Origin: Terana coerulea
Taxonomy: Eukaryota > Basidiomycota > Agaricomycetes > Polyporales > Phanerochaetaceae
Assembly: GCA_024811115.1 (NCBI GenBank)
Contig: JAKOGH010000809.1
Location: 1 to 64,000 of the forward strand
Reading direction: 5' to 3'
DNA: 64,000 nucleotides
Shown here one piece after another: positions 26,501 to 39,812 of this stretch. The position numbers and the translations under genes were made by a program. The first letter of the stretch is position 1. Each line of letters begins with the position of its first letter. The notes beneath the pieces are model-generated. The model had not been told where the DNA came from and did no database searches. It worked only from the letters and a program-made list of their open reading frames with translations.

Positions 26501-29500
26501 GTCGTTTCATCCGCACGGCCCATTCAGGGATGCCAGGCTCGGTTTTCTGAGAGCGCATCAGAACAGGCGCGAGGATATCCAAGGCCTGTCGAACTAGCAT
26601 TTTGCCTTCGGCGTGCGGACGACTCAGTAGACCAGTCCAGATGGTGAGGATAATCTTTGGGGGTACCTCCCAAGCTTCAAAGAACCGCGCAAACAGAAGG
26701 TACGCCGTGTGCTTCACGATCGCGTCGTCGCTGGTAACGTGGTGCCAGGCGCACTTGATGATGTCTTTCTTCGCCTCCGCCAGAAGATCGGGATACTGGT
26801 GAACCATGACCGTGCTGAAGTGCAACAGCTCGATGCGGAACATGTCATCAGCCCCGGCGAACATAGAGCTGTCGTTCATGGGAATCCAGATATGATTGTG
26901 GAACCACTGCACCATGTCAGAGTCGAGGAGCCCCTCCTTGTTGGGAGAGGAAGCATGGACAAGGACGGTCGGAGTGACGATGAAACGGAGGGCGTAGGTC
27001 TTGTGTGTCCATGGATAGCTTTCGTCCTTGAACCACGTAAGGAACCTCAAGAGCACGTTCCGGCGATACATTAAACTGGGATTGAGAGCAACATGGCGGT
27101 AGAAGAACTGCGAGATGTCGATGGGATCCAACGGCAGGTTGCGAGTGAAGATAGCCATAACCTCAAACAACAAGTCAATGCGACGGGTTTGTTCGAGTGC
27201 CTTCTTGAAGATCGACAACAGTTGCGAGTATCTTTGAACGACGTCAATCTGAGGCGGAAGCGAACTATCCGAGGTGGGTGGCTCGAATTTCCAAAGGACC
27301 AGAAGGGCTTCTACTACGTAGTCGTTCTCGATCAACCAGCTGGGGACTAGCTCCGTGATGTCTGAGCATAGCAAGAGGCCAGCGGATACCATGTTTGCTT
27401 CCCTGCTTTCCAAGCAGCCGCTGACGATGGTTGGCGTGCGAGATACGAGTTCTTGAAGAAGATTCGGAGCCAAGCGGGCCTGAAGGATGCTGCGCAGAGT
27501 GCGTACATGTCGATGGAACTGAATGTGTCGCATGAAGAAGTCGACCGCCTCCGTAGGATACCGATCAAGGTACTTGGCTAGCGGCTCCGAGAACGGACTC
27601 TGGCCGGAGAAATGCATCTGCGACTCCGTCTGGACGATAGCGTTGACGAGGGGCTCGAGGAAAACGTTGGCCGCCGAAGGCAGACGGTGGAAGATGCTCG
27701 CTAACCGCACAAGCTTGAGAATGCCCTCGTTTTGGGTGAGAGGCAGCCTTGATGAAGCCTGCAGCATTTGGGGATCCGCAATGACGCGGAAATGTTCCAG
27801 CAGCTTGCCTCCAATCTCGACCTTGAAGTAGTTGGTCAGCAGCTCGAGCAGACGGGCGAGAGCCTCCAGTCCTTCCACTGTAAGTCGTTTCGCGTCGGCC
27901 AAGTTCATGAGGATAGGCCGTAGTCCAGTTTGGAGTAGCTCCTTCGGAAGCCTGGACTGGTGCAGGAGCACCACACGCAGGCCTTCGTGCGCAACATCCT
28001 TGACTTCTGGCGAGGGCGAGTAAAGCGACTGAAAGTACACCGTTGTAACCCTATGAGACGAGTAACATGCGATGTTAGCAATCTCAATATCACACAAATC
28101 ACCCAACTAAGAACGGACCTTTGCCTGGTGTTGTTCTCGTTGGCGAAGAAGTCTGTCAGCGGCATCGCCGCAGTTAGCAGCCTGATGCAAGCAACTCGTA
28201 ACTTCACAATCTCCACGCTGTTCTGGCGCTGGTTTCCTCGGAGTCATGAGTTGGTCGTCTCCTGCATCTGCAAGGGCAAGGGCTTCATGGAGGAGCCGAA
28301 GCAGCTCGCTGTTGAGCGTCGGCAAAGGCGGGTCGAGCGAGAGACAGTATCGAACACCTTCGACGATGCCGACTTGGGCAGGGAAAGGCAACGCCCTCAA
28401 GGGCTTGGTGTACAGAGATGTAAGCATTCGGTCTCGATGAGGCGTGAGGAGCTCGATAGTCGATATGCTTGTCAGCTTCGTCAACTGCTCGATGCACTGG
28501 TGTGCCACCTTGCGCACGATAGGATTCTGACCGGAAACTTCGGCGAAGAACACGCTCGTCAGACCGAGCAACGTTTGCTTGGAGACGGCGTCGTTCGACC
28601 CGGCCAGTTCGGAGTGCGTGACTTGCAGCACCAGTTGCAGCGTCTCAATCACCTCAGTCGTCTGAGCAGGCAGTTCGTACGGCATATCCTTCAAGACATG
28701 CAGGAGCATCCGGATGATCTCCATGATGCGCTCGGATACCCAGCGCTTTCCCAGCCCGGAGAGATTTGCAAGGAAACGTATCCCGCGGCACCCGGCGCTC
28801 TTGGCTGACCACTTCTCCTCCAGACAGAGGGTCAAGTACCGACTGGCGACCTGGTTGAATGTCGGACGTGTGTCTGTGATGCCGAGGTCCTGCCCGTCGG
28901 CCATGTCGTTCAGAGACGATATAAACGCTTGTACAAGGTCTTGATTTTTCGTAGACTCGTCGCTGAGCTCATGCGTCATGCCATAGCTGAAAGCATCAAG
29001 GAGGCACGTGAAGAGTGTGGTTGGTATACGCCTCGCCACGAGGTCCTTCCCGGGCGGCCGGTGAACCTCGGTCTCGAAGATATGGCGCGACACAAGGCGA
29101 AGGAAGTCCACTGCGGTCTGCTCTGTCTCACTATGGTTGAGCGCGTCAAACATGGCTTCAAGACACTTCGTGAAAATCTCTTCGCGGTCTTTGCCACGAA
29201 CACCCTGCGATACGAAAAGAGGTTGAATGCGGTGGAAATTATCAGTATGCAGAAGGAACGCACTTCGTTGAGAAGCAACTGCGACACAGACTCAAGGTAC
29301 TGCAGCGCATGTGCACGGTATGGAGCACACAACTTCCCTCCCTTCAACGTGCTGTGCGCAATGTTAACCGCTGGCGCGATCTTCAAGCTCGCCGGCATGC
29401 CTCCGAACGAGACGTTCACGACGCTCGATTCGGGCTGGCCGTGCCAGCTGAACACCGGGTCCTTCTGCAGCAGCTTCCGGTTCCGTCCACCGAGCTTGCC

Positions 29501-32203
29501 GAGGATGCGAATGGTCGTGTGCGCATGTTGGTGGCTCGCGGGCAGCGGTTTGACATGTGACAACAGCGCCTCCATGAGCTCGCGCAGCACCATATTCAGC
29601 GTCGGGTCGAGGAAGTCGGGCGTGAGGTTGTCGATGCAGAGCTCCAGAGTCCGCAGGCCCTGAGACGCAAGCTCAGGGTTGCCCCGCAGCGCGATGACGA
29701 GGGGGCGCATGAGATAGGAGAGGTGCGGGAGGAGATGGGTGAGGCGTAACGGAACGGTGAGGCAGAGCTCGCATACCATGTCGCGCGTGAAGCCGTCGGA
29801 AGAGAGCAATTGGCGGTGCAAGCTCTCGAGCATCTCCGGAAGTAATGGGAGGACTTCATTGTACAGCAGTTCGAACCGACCGCCTCCGCCGCCGATAGCC
29901 CGGAAGAGCGCACGGAGAAGGTGGAAGTAGTGAGTCGGATGTGTAGCCTTCGCGGCGAGCGGGAAGCAGTCCATGATGATCTTTCCGAGGTGGCGCGCCA
30001 AGATAGCCTCGTTCGGCTTGGGGAGCACAGTGACGGATATGAAGACGGTCTTGAACCACTTGATAGCTATAGCAGCCTGCTGGTCGGTCAACTCACCTAG
30101 TTGCTCCAGCCTGTCCATGCAGAAACGGAGGACAATAGCGACCAGCGTCGGCGAGTGGGTCTCACGCTGAAACAGCCCGTTCGTGATGTGCATGAGCGTC
30201 GGACGCTTCTCTACCGCCTGGTTGACGAACTCCATCTTGGCTGTCCAGACCTCCTGGAAGACATGCAGGTTCGCTTCGCCGAGGAAAGTCCCAATCCAAT
30301 CCATCGTCTCCACCGCGTCTCGGGTCTCCGCGTCATACAAGGGCATGCAATTGATGCTAGCCTCGAAGAGGCGGCCGATGAGGATGCCATCTGGAATCGG
30401 CGCGTCGCATTTCTTCAATCCCGCTAAAACTGCTTTCACAGCGTGCTGCATATGTTTGAATAGCGAGCGGTACTCTACCGATTTGTATATGTTAACGCTG
30501 ACTATTGAAAGAAGAGTACCAAACTAACCCATCACGAGCTCTTCAGGTTTCTCTACAGCGTATGTTGCGCTTGCAATTGGGCGTGTTCTTTCCACCTGCG
30601 CAATGTCGACAAGTTCAGGTTCACCCTCAGTCTTGTTCTTGGCTTTTTCTATCTTCGCGAGTACCTCCTTGAGGACGAGCGCCATTGACTCAACCTTGTC
30701 AATACATCCTTCCAGGAGCAAGCTCAGCAATTTGCTCGCACCCTGGTTATCCTTCGCGACGACGACTTCGACCATGTTGAATATCATCCGCGCCGAAATC
30801 ATGTGCATATGGTTGCTGAGGTATGGGTTATGTAGGTGTCGTAGGAAGGATGTGCATGCACGCGTGAGCTGGACGGGTGAAAGATCGAGACGCAGATGAT
30901 GCATCAGGTCTGCGACACATCCGAGGGCGTTGGATCTGGTATTTATATTCAGTATTGCAGATATATACATACGAAGGCTGGGCGTACCTGACAGTCTCCT
31001 GACTACTCAAACTGGTACCCAGCAGCACTCGCTCATCTAGGAGCTTGTCGATGGATGGTAGGAGTACCTTCCTCTGCTGTGTGCCTACAAGGTAGCGGAA
31101 TACCACCATAAGGTCCTAAGAGCGCATTCGCATCGGCTTTTACGTATTTAGGATAGTAAGTTACATACCTTACGTGGTGCTATCGCAGTAGGAGGGCAGT
31201 CCTGGAGCAGGCGAATTGTGGCAGTATCAAGGTCTCGTATCCGAGCCCATTTTCCGTTACTTCTGTAGTATTGCGAGAGGGGTCACTACGCGTGAAGAAC
31301 ACCAAGAAGGAGATCATCTGAGAAAGACGTGAGAATCATCTTCCTGACATATAGGTAGCAATGCTTACCTTGACTTGTGCCATAACGAGGTCAGTGTACG
31401 CTTGGAGATTTCGGATAGTCGGAGCCACGCCAGACCAATATCCTCCCATAGCTTCATAATCCTCGCGCGCCTTCATTTGGGCGGGAGACTGGATCATAAG
31501 CGCATTGAAGTGCAGGTGTAAATTCTCCTGAACACTGGGAGCGACGAGCGCATGGTGTTGCTGGAGCACAATAGCTACCAGGGTGGCGAGCTCCGCAAAC
31601 AGCTTGAAGCTACGCACGGCAGGGTTCACAGCATTCGCATCCAGGACGGACGAGAACTCGGACAGAGTCTCGTTCACCAGCTCAGGGATATTGTGGTAGA
31701 CAGTGTGAAGGATGGCCATGAACTGGGTGACAAGCTCTTCGTTAAACGGACGAAAGTTGCGGACGACATCCATGAGAATTTTGCAACAGGTGATAGCGTT
31801 CTCTTCGTGGTCGTTGGCTATGACATGGAGCGACCCAGCGACAAGCGTTTGGGCATGGGCGCGGAGCGTGTCCGAGGACGGTAGACGGTGTAATATTTCG
31901 ACAAGCACGCGCCGGAATTGGTATTCAACGCTGTCCTTTTGGAATGAGGGCTCTGTATTCTTCAAACGTTCGACGATTACAGTGAGGATGATAGGGATTA
32001 CTCTCGGCGACTCCGCGTCCTTCACTCCGTCAATCATGTCCCGAAGTTCAATAGCTAAGGCAAGCTTCGACTTCAGGTCTAATAGCATGGTCAATTGCTC
32101 AAGCAGGTCTCTGAAGAATACTACGAAGATGTAACATACCGATTCCGGGGTCTGCTATCCTCGAAGCTCGCACTTCGAGGTCGGCACTAGTGTGCTGGGC
32201 CAT
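20547..32203 (-). CDS. TRA1: TRA1, SAGA/NuA4 activator-binding pseudokinase
   Basis: Giant scaffold (over 3,400 residues) that recruits the SAGA and NuA4 histone acetyltransferases to activators. It starts MAQHTSADLEVRASRIADPG at 32203. A long HEAT-repeat region follows, for example VGIVEGVRYCLSLDPPLPTL near 28.3 kb and ESYPWTHKTYALRFIVTP near 27 kb. The FAT domain covers about 25.3-22.7 kb (WVSLFPTIWTWLSRREQVDL, FRDQPANMQAAAQAVNCYLQ). The PI3K-like domain at about 22.1-21.1 kb has LLQNDSSYITFGDIYDDLCR but RFHLSRATGQIAMSEVLPG where active kinases carry catalytic residues, as expected of this pseudokinase. The FATC end is SNLAAMPEAFMSWF at 20547. One-base shifts occur at 24888-24890, 25360-25363 and 28240-28241. 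In an essential single-copy gene these are more likely sequence errors than real lesions. Confidence 0.95.
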
Positions 32204-32640
32204 ATTGACCAGCGAGCTCGTGGAAGTTCAGTTCCAAGGTTTATTCTTCGTTAACTGCCTGCCGAGGCGGCAATGTTGTTCTAGCCCTTCCCAGAGTAAA
32301 AAACAACAGTACGAATGACGAGACGAAGGGGGAAAGGTGAACGCAGGCGGAACAGGCAGCCAGAGAGTGCGGGGAAAGTCTGGAGGCGCCGGCCACTGGA
32401 GAGTCAGGTTTATTGGTAGCTATAAAGCACGTGACTTTCACGTGACCAATCAAGCTTGGACCAATCAGCGACGACCATCGACCAGTGGGCGCACAGTCGG
32501 AGATCAATGATTCACAAACAAGGTACAACTTCAAGGCATACGCAGCTTCAAAACATCAAATGAACCAATTGAAGGGGGCAGTCGTGGCCAGTGAAGAACA
32601 TAAGTTACATACAATTACAGCCCAAATGTGTACAGTAAAT
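32204..32640. other. TRA1 promoter and bromodomain-gene 3' region
   Basis: A 437-base gap upstream of TRA1. It contains two CACGTGA-type elements near 32428-32442 (CACGTGACTTTCACGTGA) and CCAAT-like motifs just after them (about 32445 and 32460). The CACGTG pair resembles an E-box that bHLH factors could bind, which is an inference. No coding signal was seen. Confidence 0.45.
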
Positions 32641-34531
32641 TCATAACCGATGAAATCCCTCGGTTTGTCTAAACGCATTGATTTGAATCTCACTTTCTTG
32701 CATCATCTGGAGAAGGATTAGGAGCACACGACCATCGAGGTCAATACAGACGCACCTCTTCCGCCATACCGTGAATCTCAGACCCCGGTCGATTGTATAC
32801 CATGGCGTTCGCAAACATCAAATAGACATCTCGCTGAAATTCTAGGGAGTTGGATATGGATCCATCCTTTACTCGCGCCTTGATTGTCTTCAGGTCCATC
32901 GGGCGCTTGACAATGTCGTGGTAGTCTGCCGCGTCAGCCTTCTTAATGGGATTGTGAAAGATGTTCCCGTATCGGTGCTGCGAAATGCTGCTGTGCAGCA
33001 TGTTGATGACGTTCTGGAACTTCTTGTCTGCTGCACTTTGGGCCTTGCGGCGACCTCTTTGGGTGGACGGGCCTGCAGGTGACTGAACTCAGCCCTGCAG
33101 CGCAGCTGCGGTGATACGACCTCACACTCACCTGGCTCATCCTCATCCATTGTCTCAGACTCCTCGCGTGCACGCTTACGTTCCCGTGCAGCCTCAGAGG
33201 GCGCTTCAGACGCTTTGCGCTTACCCACTAGACGACAGTCAATCCCGGTGTAAGGGCAAAGTTTCGGTAACTCACTTTCACGGAGAGAAGGTTCCGGCGA
33301 TGCCGTCATGTCTACATCTTGCTCGTGTGATGGCGACTCCTCCTGCACCTCAGCCATCTCCTCTTGTTCCAGCTCAAGCTCTTCTTCCACCTCTTCCACT
33401 GGTAATGGAGGCTCGGGCTCCTCGACCTCCTGAGGCACTGCTGGTTGCTCCGATTCAGCCTGCTCCATAGCATCTGGCTCATCAGCTATTTCGGCAGCGA
33501 GCTCAGTTTCGGGAGGGCGTGTCTCTTCGATCTGCATGGTGTGAGAAAGCACTACAATGAGCGGAAAGAGACATACTTCTTCGCATCCGGTTCTTGCGGT
33601 AGGTGTATATCATCATCTGGTTGCGATATTGAGTCTTCAACTTCTCGTTGTGATGAATCTTGTTCTGCTTCAGTAGGCTGAAACTCGTGAGCATGAGTTA
33701 AAGTCATCATCGCTATTAAAACGCACCGTAGGCTCGCGTTCAGCTGATGCTGAGATATTGGTAACTTCTATATGCTCTTCTTCAGCTGGCGGAGTGGGCT
33801 CTTTGAGCATGGCAGGTGCCTGACACAGAGGTCAAAACGAGGCCATGAAGCAAGGCTGGTCAACGTACCTCGACAGCCTCTGGCTGAACCTCTACAGCAG
33901 GCTCCTCAGCCAAATCTGGTTCTTCTGTTTCCTCTCGTTCTTCTGGTTCAACCCCAAGGCTCTGACGTATTCGGTCATCCCATTTACCTGCACGGATTTC
34001 GTCGATTTCTCCAACAATCTGTCTTCCCTGATATGAGAGTATGAACCTGTCATAGGTAACTATCTGAGCGTACTTGAACTGCTGCTCTTCCGCTATGATA
34101 GCGTCTTGGAGCTCTTTGGCACGACGCTGGTAGTGTTCTGTAGCCAGTTTCTTCAGTTCTGCACTGTGTCGACTGCCAATCGGCTCAGGGCTGGAACACA
34201 TAAGCCAATGATTTCCAGGTAAAAGCAGACATCATTACCGACTGATTTTTCCATCTTCCATGAGCTTCTCATACACGGCATTACATGACTAGCCACTGCT
34301 TTAGTTGGCATCCGTAGTGGCATAAAAGAGAGAGCAGCTGACTTTTGCAGTGAAGAAGTTCTTTGGTCGCGTGAGCATAGCGTGTCCAGACATCAGGGTC
34401 ACCACTTGAGGCATATTGTCGACGCCAAACTCATAGAGTGCTTGGGAGAGGATGAGACGTTCCAGGTTGTTCCAATTCTCCGCGTCCAGAGCCGCCTCAG
34501 CCGCACGCTTTGCACCCTTTCCTGTGGCCAT
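32641..34531 (-). CDS. Bromodomain protein, BRD8/Bdc1-like, probable NuA4 subunit
   Basis: Reads acetyl-lysine through one C-terminal bromodomain. The N-terminus, from MATGKGAKRAAEAALDAENW, contains NLERLILSQALYEFGVDN, a block typical of BRD8-type NuA4 subunits. A coiled-coil stretch follows (RHSAELKKLATEHYQRRAKE), then a long acidic Glu/Pro-rich region, a basic KRKASEAPSEAARERKRARE segment and the bromodomain from about 33010: NMLHSSISQHRYGNIFHNPI, ADYHDIVKRPMDLKTIKARV and YLMFANAMVYNRPGSEIHGM, with the conserved YN. A last small exon adds MMQESEIQINAFRQTEGFHR. The start at 34531 has a good GCCGCCATGG context, but the frame stays open upstream. It sits directly upstream of TRA1, also a NuA4 subunit, which supports the assignment without proving it. 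Confidence 0.85.
32705..33025 (-). other. Bromodomain-coding exons
   Basis: Marks the acetyl-lysine-binding module within the BRD8-like gene. The ZA-loop region has NPIKKADAADYHDIVKRPMD, and the BC-loop Asn is in AMVYNRP. An intron between about 32702 and 32753 separates the last helix. Confidence 0.7.
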
Positions 34532-34870
34532 GGCGGCAAATAGAGCGAGGGTCCTCTTCAGGATATCGTCAGGCTCGAGCACAGCAGATGAGGCCAAAAA
34601 GAGAGGGGTGAGGCTTCGAGGCAGCTGGAGACATGAACGAAGATGAGAAGCACGCCCCACATTGGTCCCGCGTCTGGGGTCCGAGCAACGCGCCGGGGGG
34701 TTGCCGTGTTCGGCGATCCCGCGCGGACAGTTGCCCTTCGGATCCCGGCGTGATCCGGCACGACGACGCACCTTCCCGCAGCCCGCCCGAAGCGCCCGTC
34801 GTCATAAAGGGGAGCGGGTTGAGGCGAGCAGCTGTCACCGCGTCGTCTCCCCACCCTCTGAACCCCCACG
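34532..34870. promoter_or_regulatory. Bidirectional promoter, bromodomain gene / PEP4
   Basis: A 339-base gap between divergent starts. Near the PEP4 side, CATAAAGG at about 34802 lies about 65 bases before the ATG and could serve as a TATA element. The remainder is GC-rich, and open frames across it are chance or upstream extensions. Confidence 0.45.
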
Positions 34871-36308
<1,438 letters not shown>

Positions 36309-36744
36309 ATGATCGCCTGCAGCGTTTCGTTCTCCACTGGCACTGAACATCACTTGCACAGTTGTTTTGCTTCGTGACGCGGATATTTGTCACCCCGTTT
36401 GCCGTGTCCTTGTGTTCGTATTGTAACAACAGTCTTCTCGGATACGTCTCGCTACGACCTCCATTATGATTCTTGTAATTCCACGTCAGTCTTACAGCTG
36501 CAATTACGACCTGCGTTGGCGACGTCCCATAAGCAATAAGCAATCTGTCTAGTGCTAGTGAGCGCTTGGTGTGTGCGGAGCGTTTGTCTGCGGCATGCGC
36601 GTAATTGATCGCGAATGGCCGAGTGCTCCTTCCACCTATTATGACCTCTTGTGGACGTCCTCCTGCACGTCCTTCACAAGCATTCTCGCTCTGATCAGCA
36701 CGCTACTACCCACGCATCTGTAGGCGAGAGCCGGCTTTGCAGCC
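36309..36744. other. Intergenic, PEP4 3' end and WD40-gene promoter
   Basis: 436 bases between two plus-strand genes. An antisense open frame (36217-36543) overlaps the PEP4 end and has no recognisable content. No other signal was found. Confidence 0.45.
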
Positions 36745-38853
36745 ATGCCTGACGTATTTAATTCGCTCTCACTTGACAAGAAGATACCGTGCAGCTACTT
36801 CGCCTCAAACTCTCGACGGAAGAGGCATGCATTAGCTGAATCTATGTCTCAACCTCTGGACAGGGTAAACGTTTTAGGAGACGAATCTTCAGGACATACT
36901 GGGTGCGCTCTCTCTGCCTGTGAACAGATACCTGAGCATGGTGAATCTTACTATGCGTCTCCTTGTGTCACGTCACCTAGATGTGTGAACGCCCTCAGCT
37001 GGGCAAAGGAAGGTGAAGTGCTGCTCAGCGGTGGAGATGATACGACGTATGTGTGTGGACCATAACACGTAAGAAATACTCGAGCCATAGCATTACAGGG
37101 TACGTATTTGGCGTCTGGACCCTGGGAATACGAGCCAAGAGTACCCCTTCGTCTGCGACGCCGTCATCCGCACGGGGCATCGCGGCAACATATTCAACAA
37201 TCAATTGCTTCCTCATTCGTCCCGTATGTGAGTTTTGTTGTATGTCTTCTCCAGACTTCTACTCACTTCTTCCGTGCAGAGCGAGCGTGGCCAGGGATGG
37301 TCAAGTCAGGATCTCGGACCTGGGCGACGTGATGCACCAGTCGGTCAGCGGACGGGAGGTGATATACACGCCGAGGCAGACGCATATAAGGGTGCTCAGG
37401 TGTCATGATGACTCGGTGAAGAGGATCGTGACAGAGGATAGTCCAGATTCGTTCTTGACGGTATCTGAGGTATGCCGTCGTCTTATTCACTATTTCGGAA
37501 GCCCTGATCATAGCGAGGCTCTAGGATGGAACTGTGAGACAGCATGACCTGCGAACCCACCACTCCTGTACGGAGGGTACGTGTCCATCACCGCTAGTGC
37601 GGATGAAGCACGGACTGTCGTCCATGTCGCTGTCACCTCTGACACCCTATCAATTTGTCGTTGCCGGTGAATCTCGATATGTAGGTCCTTGTATATCTGC
37701 TCGTGTTTCCTACACTTTGACCTGGTTCTTAATGCCCAGGGTTACCTCTTTGACAGAAGACAAATCGCACGCAACTTGCAGTATGAGTGGGGAATGACTC
37801 CTGAACCAGATAGCCTGACAACCTGTGTGAGACGATTTGGTCGGGAGTCTACCAGCCCTGGTGAGAGAAGTGGGTTCGAGCATATTACCGGCGTGAGGAT
37901 GGCCAGCAGTAACGGCCATGAGGTTCTACTCTGTAAGTCGTCTTGAACTTTTTTTAATAGCGAAAGCTAACTCCAATGGATGTCAACGCAGCGTATAGCT
38001 CTGATATGGTGTATCTATACTCGACTCATGACGATTCGCGAGCGTCGAAGCTCAAAGAACACGCGACGCTGCCTCCAAATAAGAAGCGCAGACTATCAAC
38101 CCCATCGCCGGAGCCTGAGTGGACTGCTTCAACATCGAGCGCACCAGGTCGGTCAATAGACAATAATGTCATGGAGGAAGACATCGAGCGGTTCATGGAT
38201 GAGGAAATGGCGGACGATGAAGACGAAGATACATCTAGTGATGACGAAGATAGTGACAAGTTACAAGACGAGGATGAAGACGATGCGGCTGGCGAATTGA
38301 AGTGCTATCCAGGCGTTCCCACTGTGATGCCACGACAATGTTTCGTGGGGGCTTGCAATGTCGAGACAGTGAAGGACGGTAACTACTTGTCTGGTTCATG
38401 CAATTCTTCTTCTAATTCTGCGAGTTCAGTCAACTTCCTTGGACCACAGGACGATTTCGTCGTGTCTGGTTCAGACGACGGTCACCTGTTCATGTGGAAC
38501 AAGTCGACGGGGAAACTTCATGACATTCTTGAGGGTGATGGTTCAATAGTGAATGTCATCGAGGGCCACCCGCACCTCCCTCTAGTAGCCGTTAGCGGCA
38601 TCGACCACTCAGTCAAAGTGAGTAATTGTCCGCTCTCAGATCTCAGCCCTCATACAATCTCTAACATCTACGGTAGCTCTTTGCGCCCGCGCATGGTCCG
38701 AGAGTCTTCTCACGACTAGGGAATGCCGACTCCATTATCGAGCGCAACACCGAAGCCGCCTCGACTCCTCTGAATGCCAGTGGTCGATTATTGATGTACG
38801 CTGAACTCGCCCAGCGGATGGGGTTGACCAGCGACCAATGCTCTCATCAGTGA
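36745..38853 (+). CDS. WD40-repeat protein, DCAF8/DCAF6-like
   Basis: Probable substrate receptor for the CUL4-DDB1 ubiquitin ligase, by family likeness. WD repeats are VNALSWAKEGEVLLSGGDDT then VRIWRLDPG; GHRGNIFNNQLLPHSS; VARDGQVRISDLGDV; DGTVRQHDLRT; YQFVVAGESRYGYLFDRRQI; VNFLGPQDDFVVSGSDDGHL then FMWNKSTGKLHDIL; and HPHLPLVAVSGIDHSVKLFA. An acidic insert (IERFMDEEMADDEDEDTSSD) sits between repeats, as in this family. The tail ADSIIERNTEAAS and GRLLMYAELAQRMG ends at 38853. About nine short introns all keep frame, with the first joining GHTGC to VNALSW. The order of repeats and the acidic insert resemble DCAF8. The N-terminus (MPDVFNSLSLDKK) is poorly conserved and its start is less certain. 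Confidence 0.85.
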
Positions 38854-39145
38854 TTGCCTCGTTTCTCCATTCTGTACCGATAGCCCATGTAAACTAGAAA
38901 GCTGAGATGTTGTGCAGTAGCGTGGTAGCCCTGGATTTGAGCTGTGAGTGAGCGCCAGAGTCAGGTACACGCGTCTGTGCGTTGCCTCTGTTTTGCATCT
39001 CGCCTCAATCCTCCACCCATATTTCTTGCCGTTCCGATTGAGCTTCCACAGTCGCTTGGATATACGGAAATTGGGCTGTTGAAGGAGAGGCTTGACGAGT
39101 CGTAGACGGGTACTTATTTGCGAAAGATGTCGAGGGGACGAATTC

Positions 39146-39469
39146 ATGGCAGACGCCCCTCTTGCCCTCCGACCACAGTGCTGTGAGCAGTGATCGTCTC
39201 TACCGAGCTCAACGGTGCAGATGTCGACGTCGTCTGTCTCTGCGGCCGATTCATCGTGAAAGTACTCTCGTTCGGAACCTTTGCTGTCACGGACCAGGCC
39301 CACGCTTCAAAACCAAGACCGAAATCAAACTTGTAAGTATGTTACTTTTCTACAGGTGAACCTGATATCCACCCCCAAGGCGGCCATCCGACAGCGAGTT
39401 CGGACCTTTGGCCTTATTACCGTGCCATTGTACACTGCCCTCAAGCATACCCAGCGACTGTTTGAGTAA
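39146..39469 (+). CDS. Small unrecognised protein (about 100 residues)
   Basis: Two exons with coding-like sequence. The first gives MADAPLALRPQ, then VIVSTELNGADVDVVCLCGR and FIVKVLSFGTFAVTDQAHA. The second, after a GTAAGTATG...CTACAG intron at about 39332-39355, gives KTKTEIKLVNLISTPKAAIR and VRTFGLITVPLYTALKHTQR, with a stop at 39467-39469. Two one-base shifts are needed, before VIVSTEL (near 39180) and at CACGCTTC (about 39300), in line with similar shifts elsewhere in the window. No family was recognised, and no signal peptide or membrane segment is evident. It lies between the WD40 gene and the CTD kinase on the same strand. It may be a conserved small fungal protein; confidence is limited. 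Confidence 0.45.
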
Positions 39470-39812
39470 TCGAAGGCCAGCCGCCGCAGCTTAGCACCGT
39501 CGAGCCCAAGTACCGACGGGGAGCCCTTGATCCTGCAACTTTCGCTCGCGCAACACGTAACACGGGCGTTTTGCTTGCAACTCCCACCACCCTCACGAGG
39601 CTCTCTCTACTCGTCGCATCCTCTCTCCTAGGCATCGCAAGGATACGCCAGGCACCATAGGACACGACCTACCAACACACAAGACCAGGGGTACGCAATA
39701 TTGCTTGTCGGTGTTACCCGCACTAAGCCAGGAAGTTGAACTACTCCCGTACCCTAGCCTCTCTTACCATTCCTTGTGAACCGTCGACGTTTCCACGTTC
39801 AACAGAGCTGAG
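39470..39812. promoter_or_regulatory. Probable promoter / 5' region of CTK1-type kinase
   Basis: 343 bases of moderately GC-rich sequence before the kinase start. No TATA box is obvious. Open frames on the minus strand here look accidental. Confidence 0.4.

Noticed and set aside
29309..29560. Plus-strand frames across TRA1
   Set aside because: All are antisense shadows of HEAT-repeat exons that match TRA1 on the minus strand.
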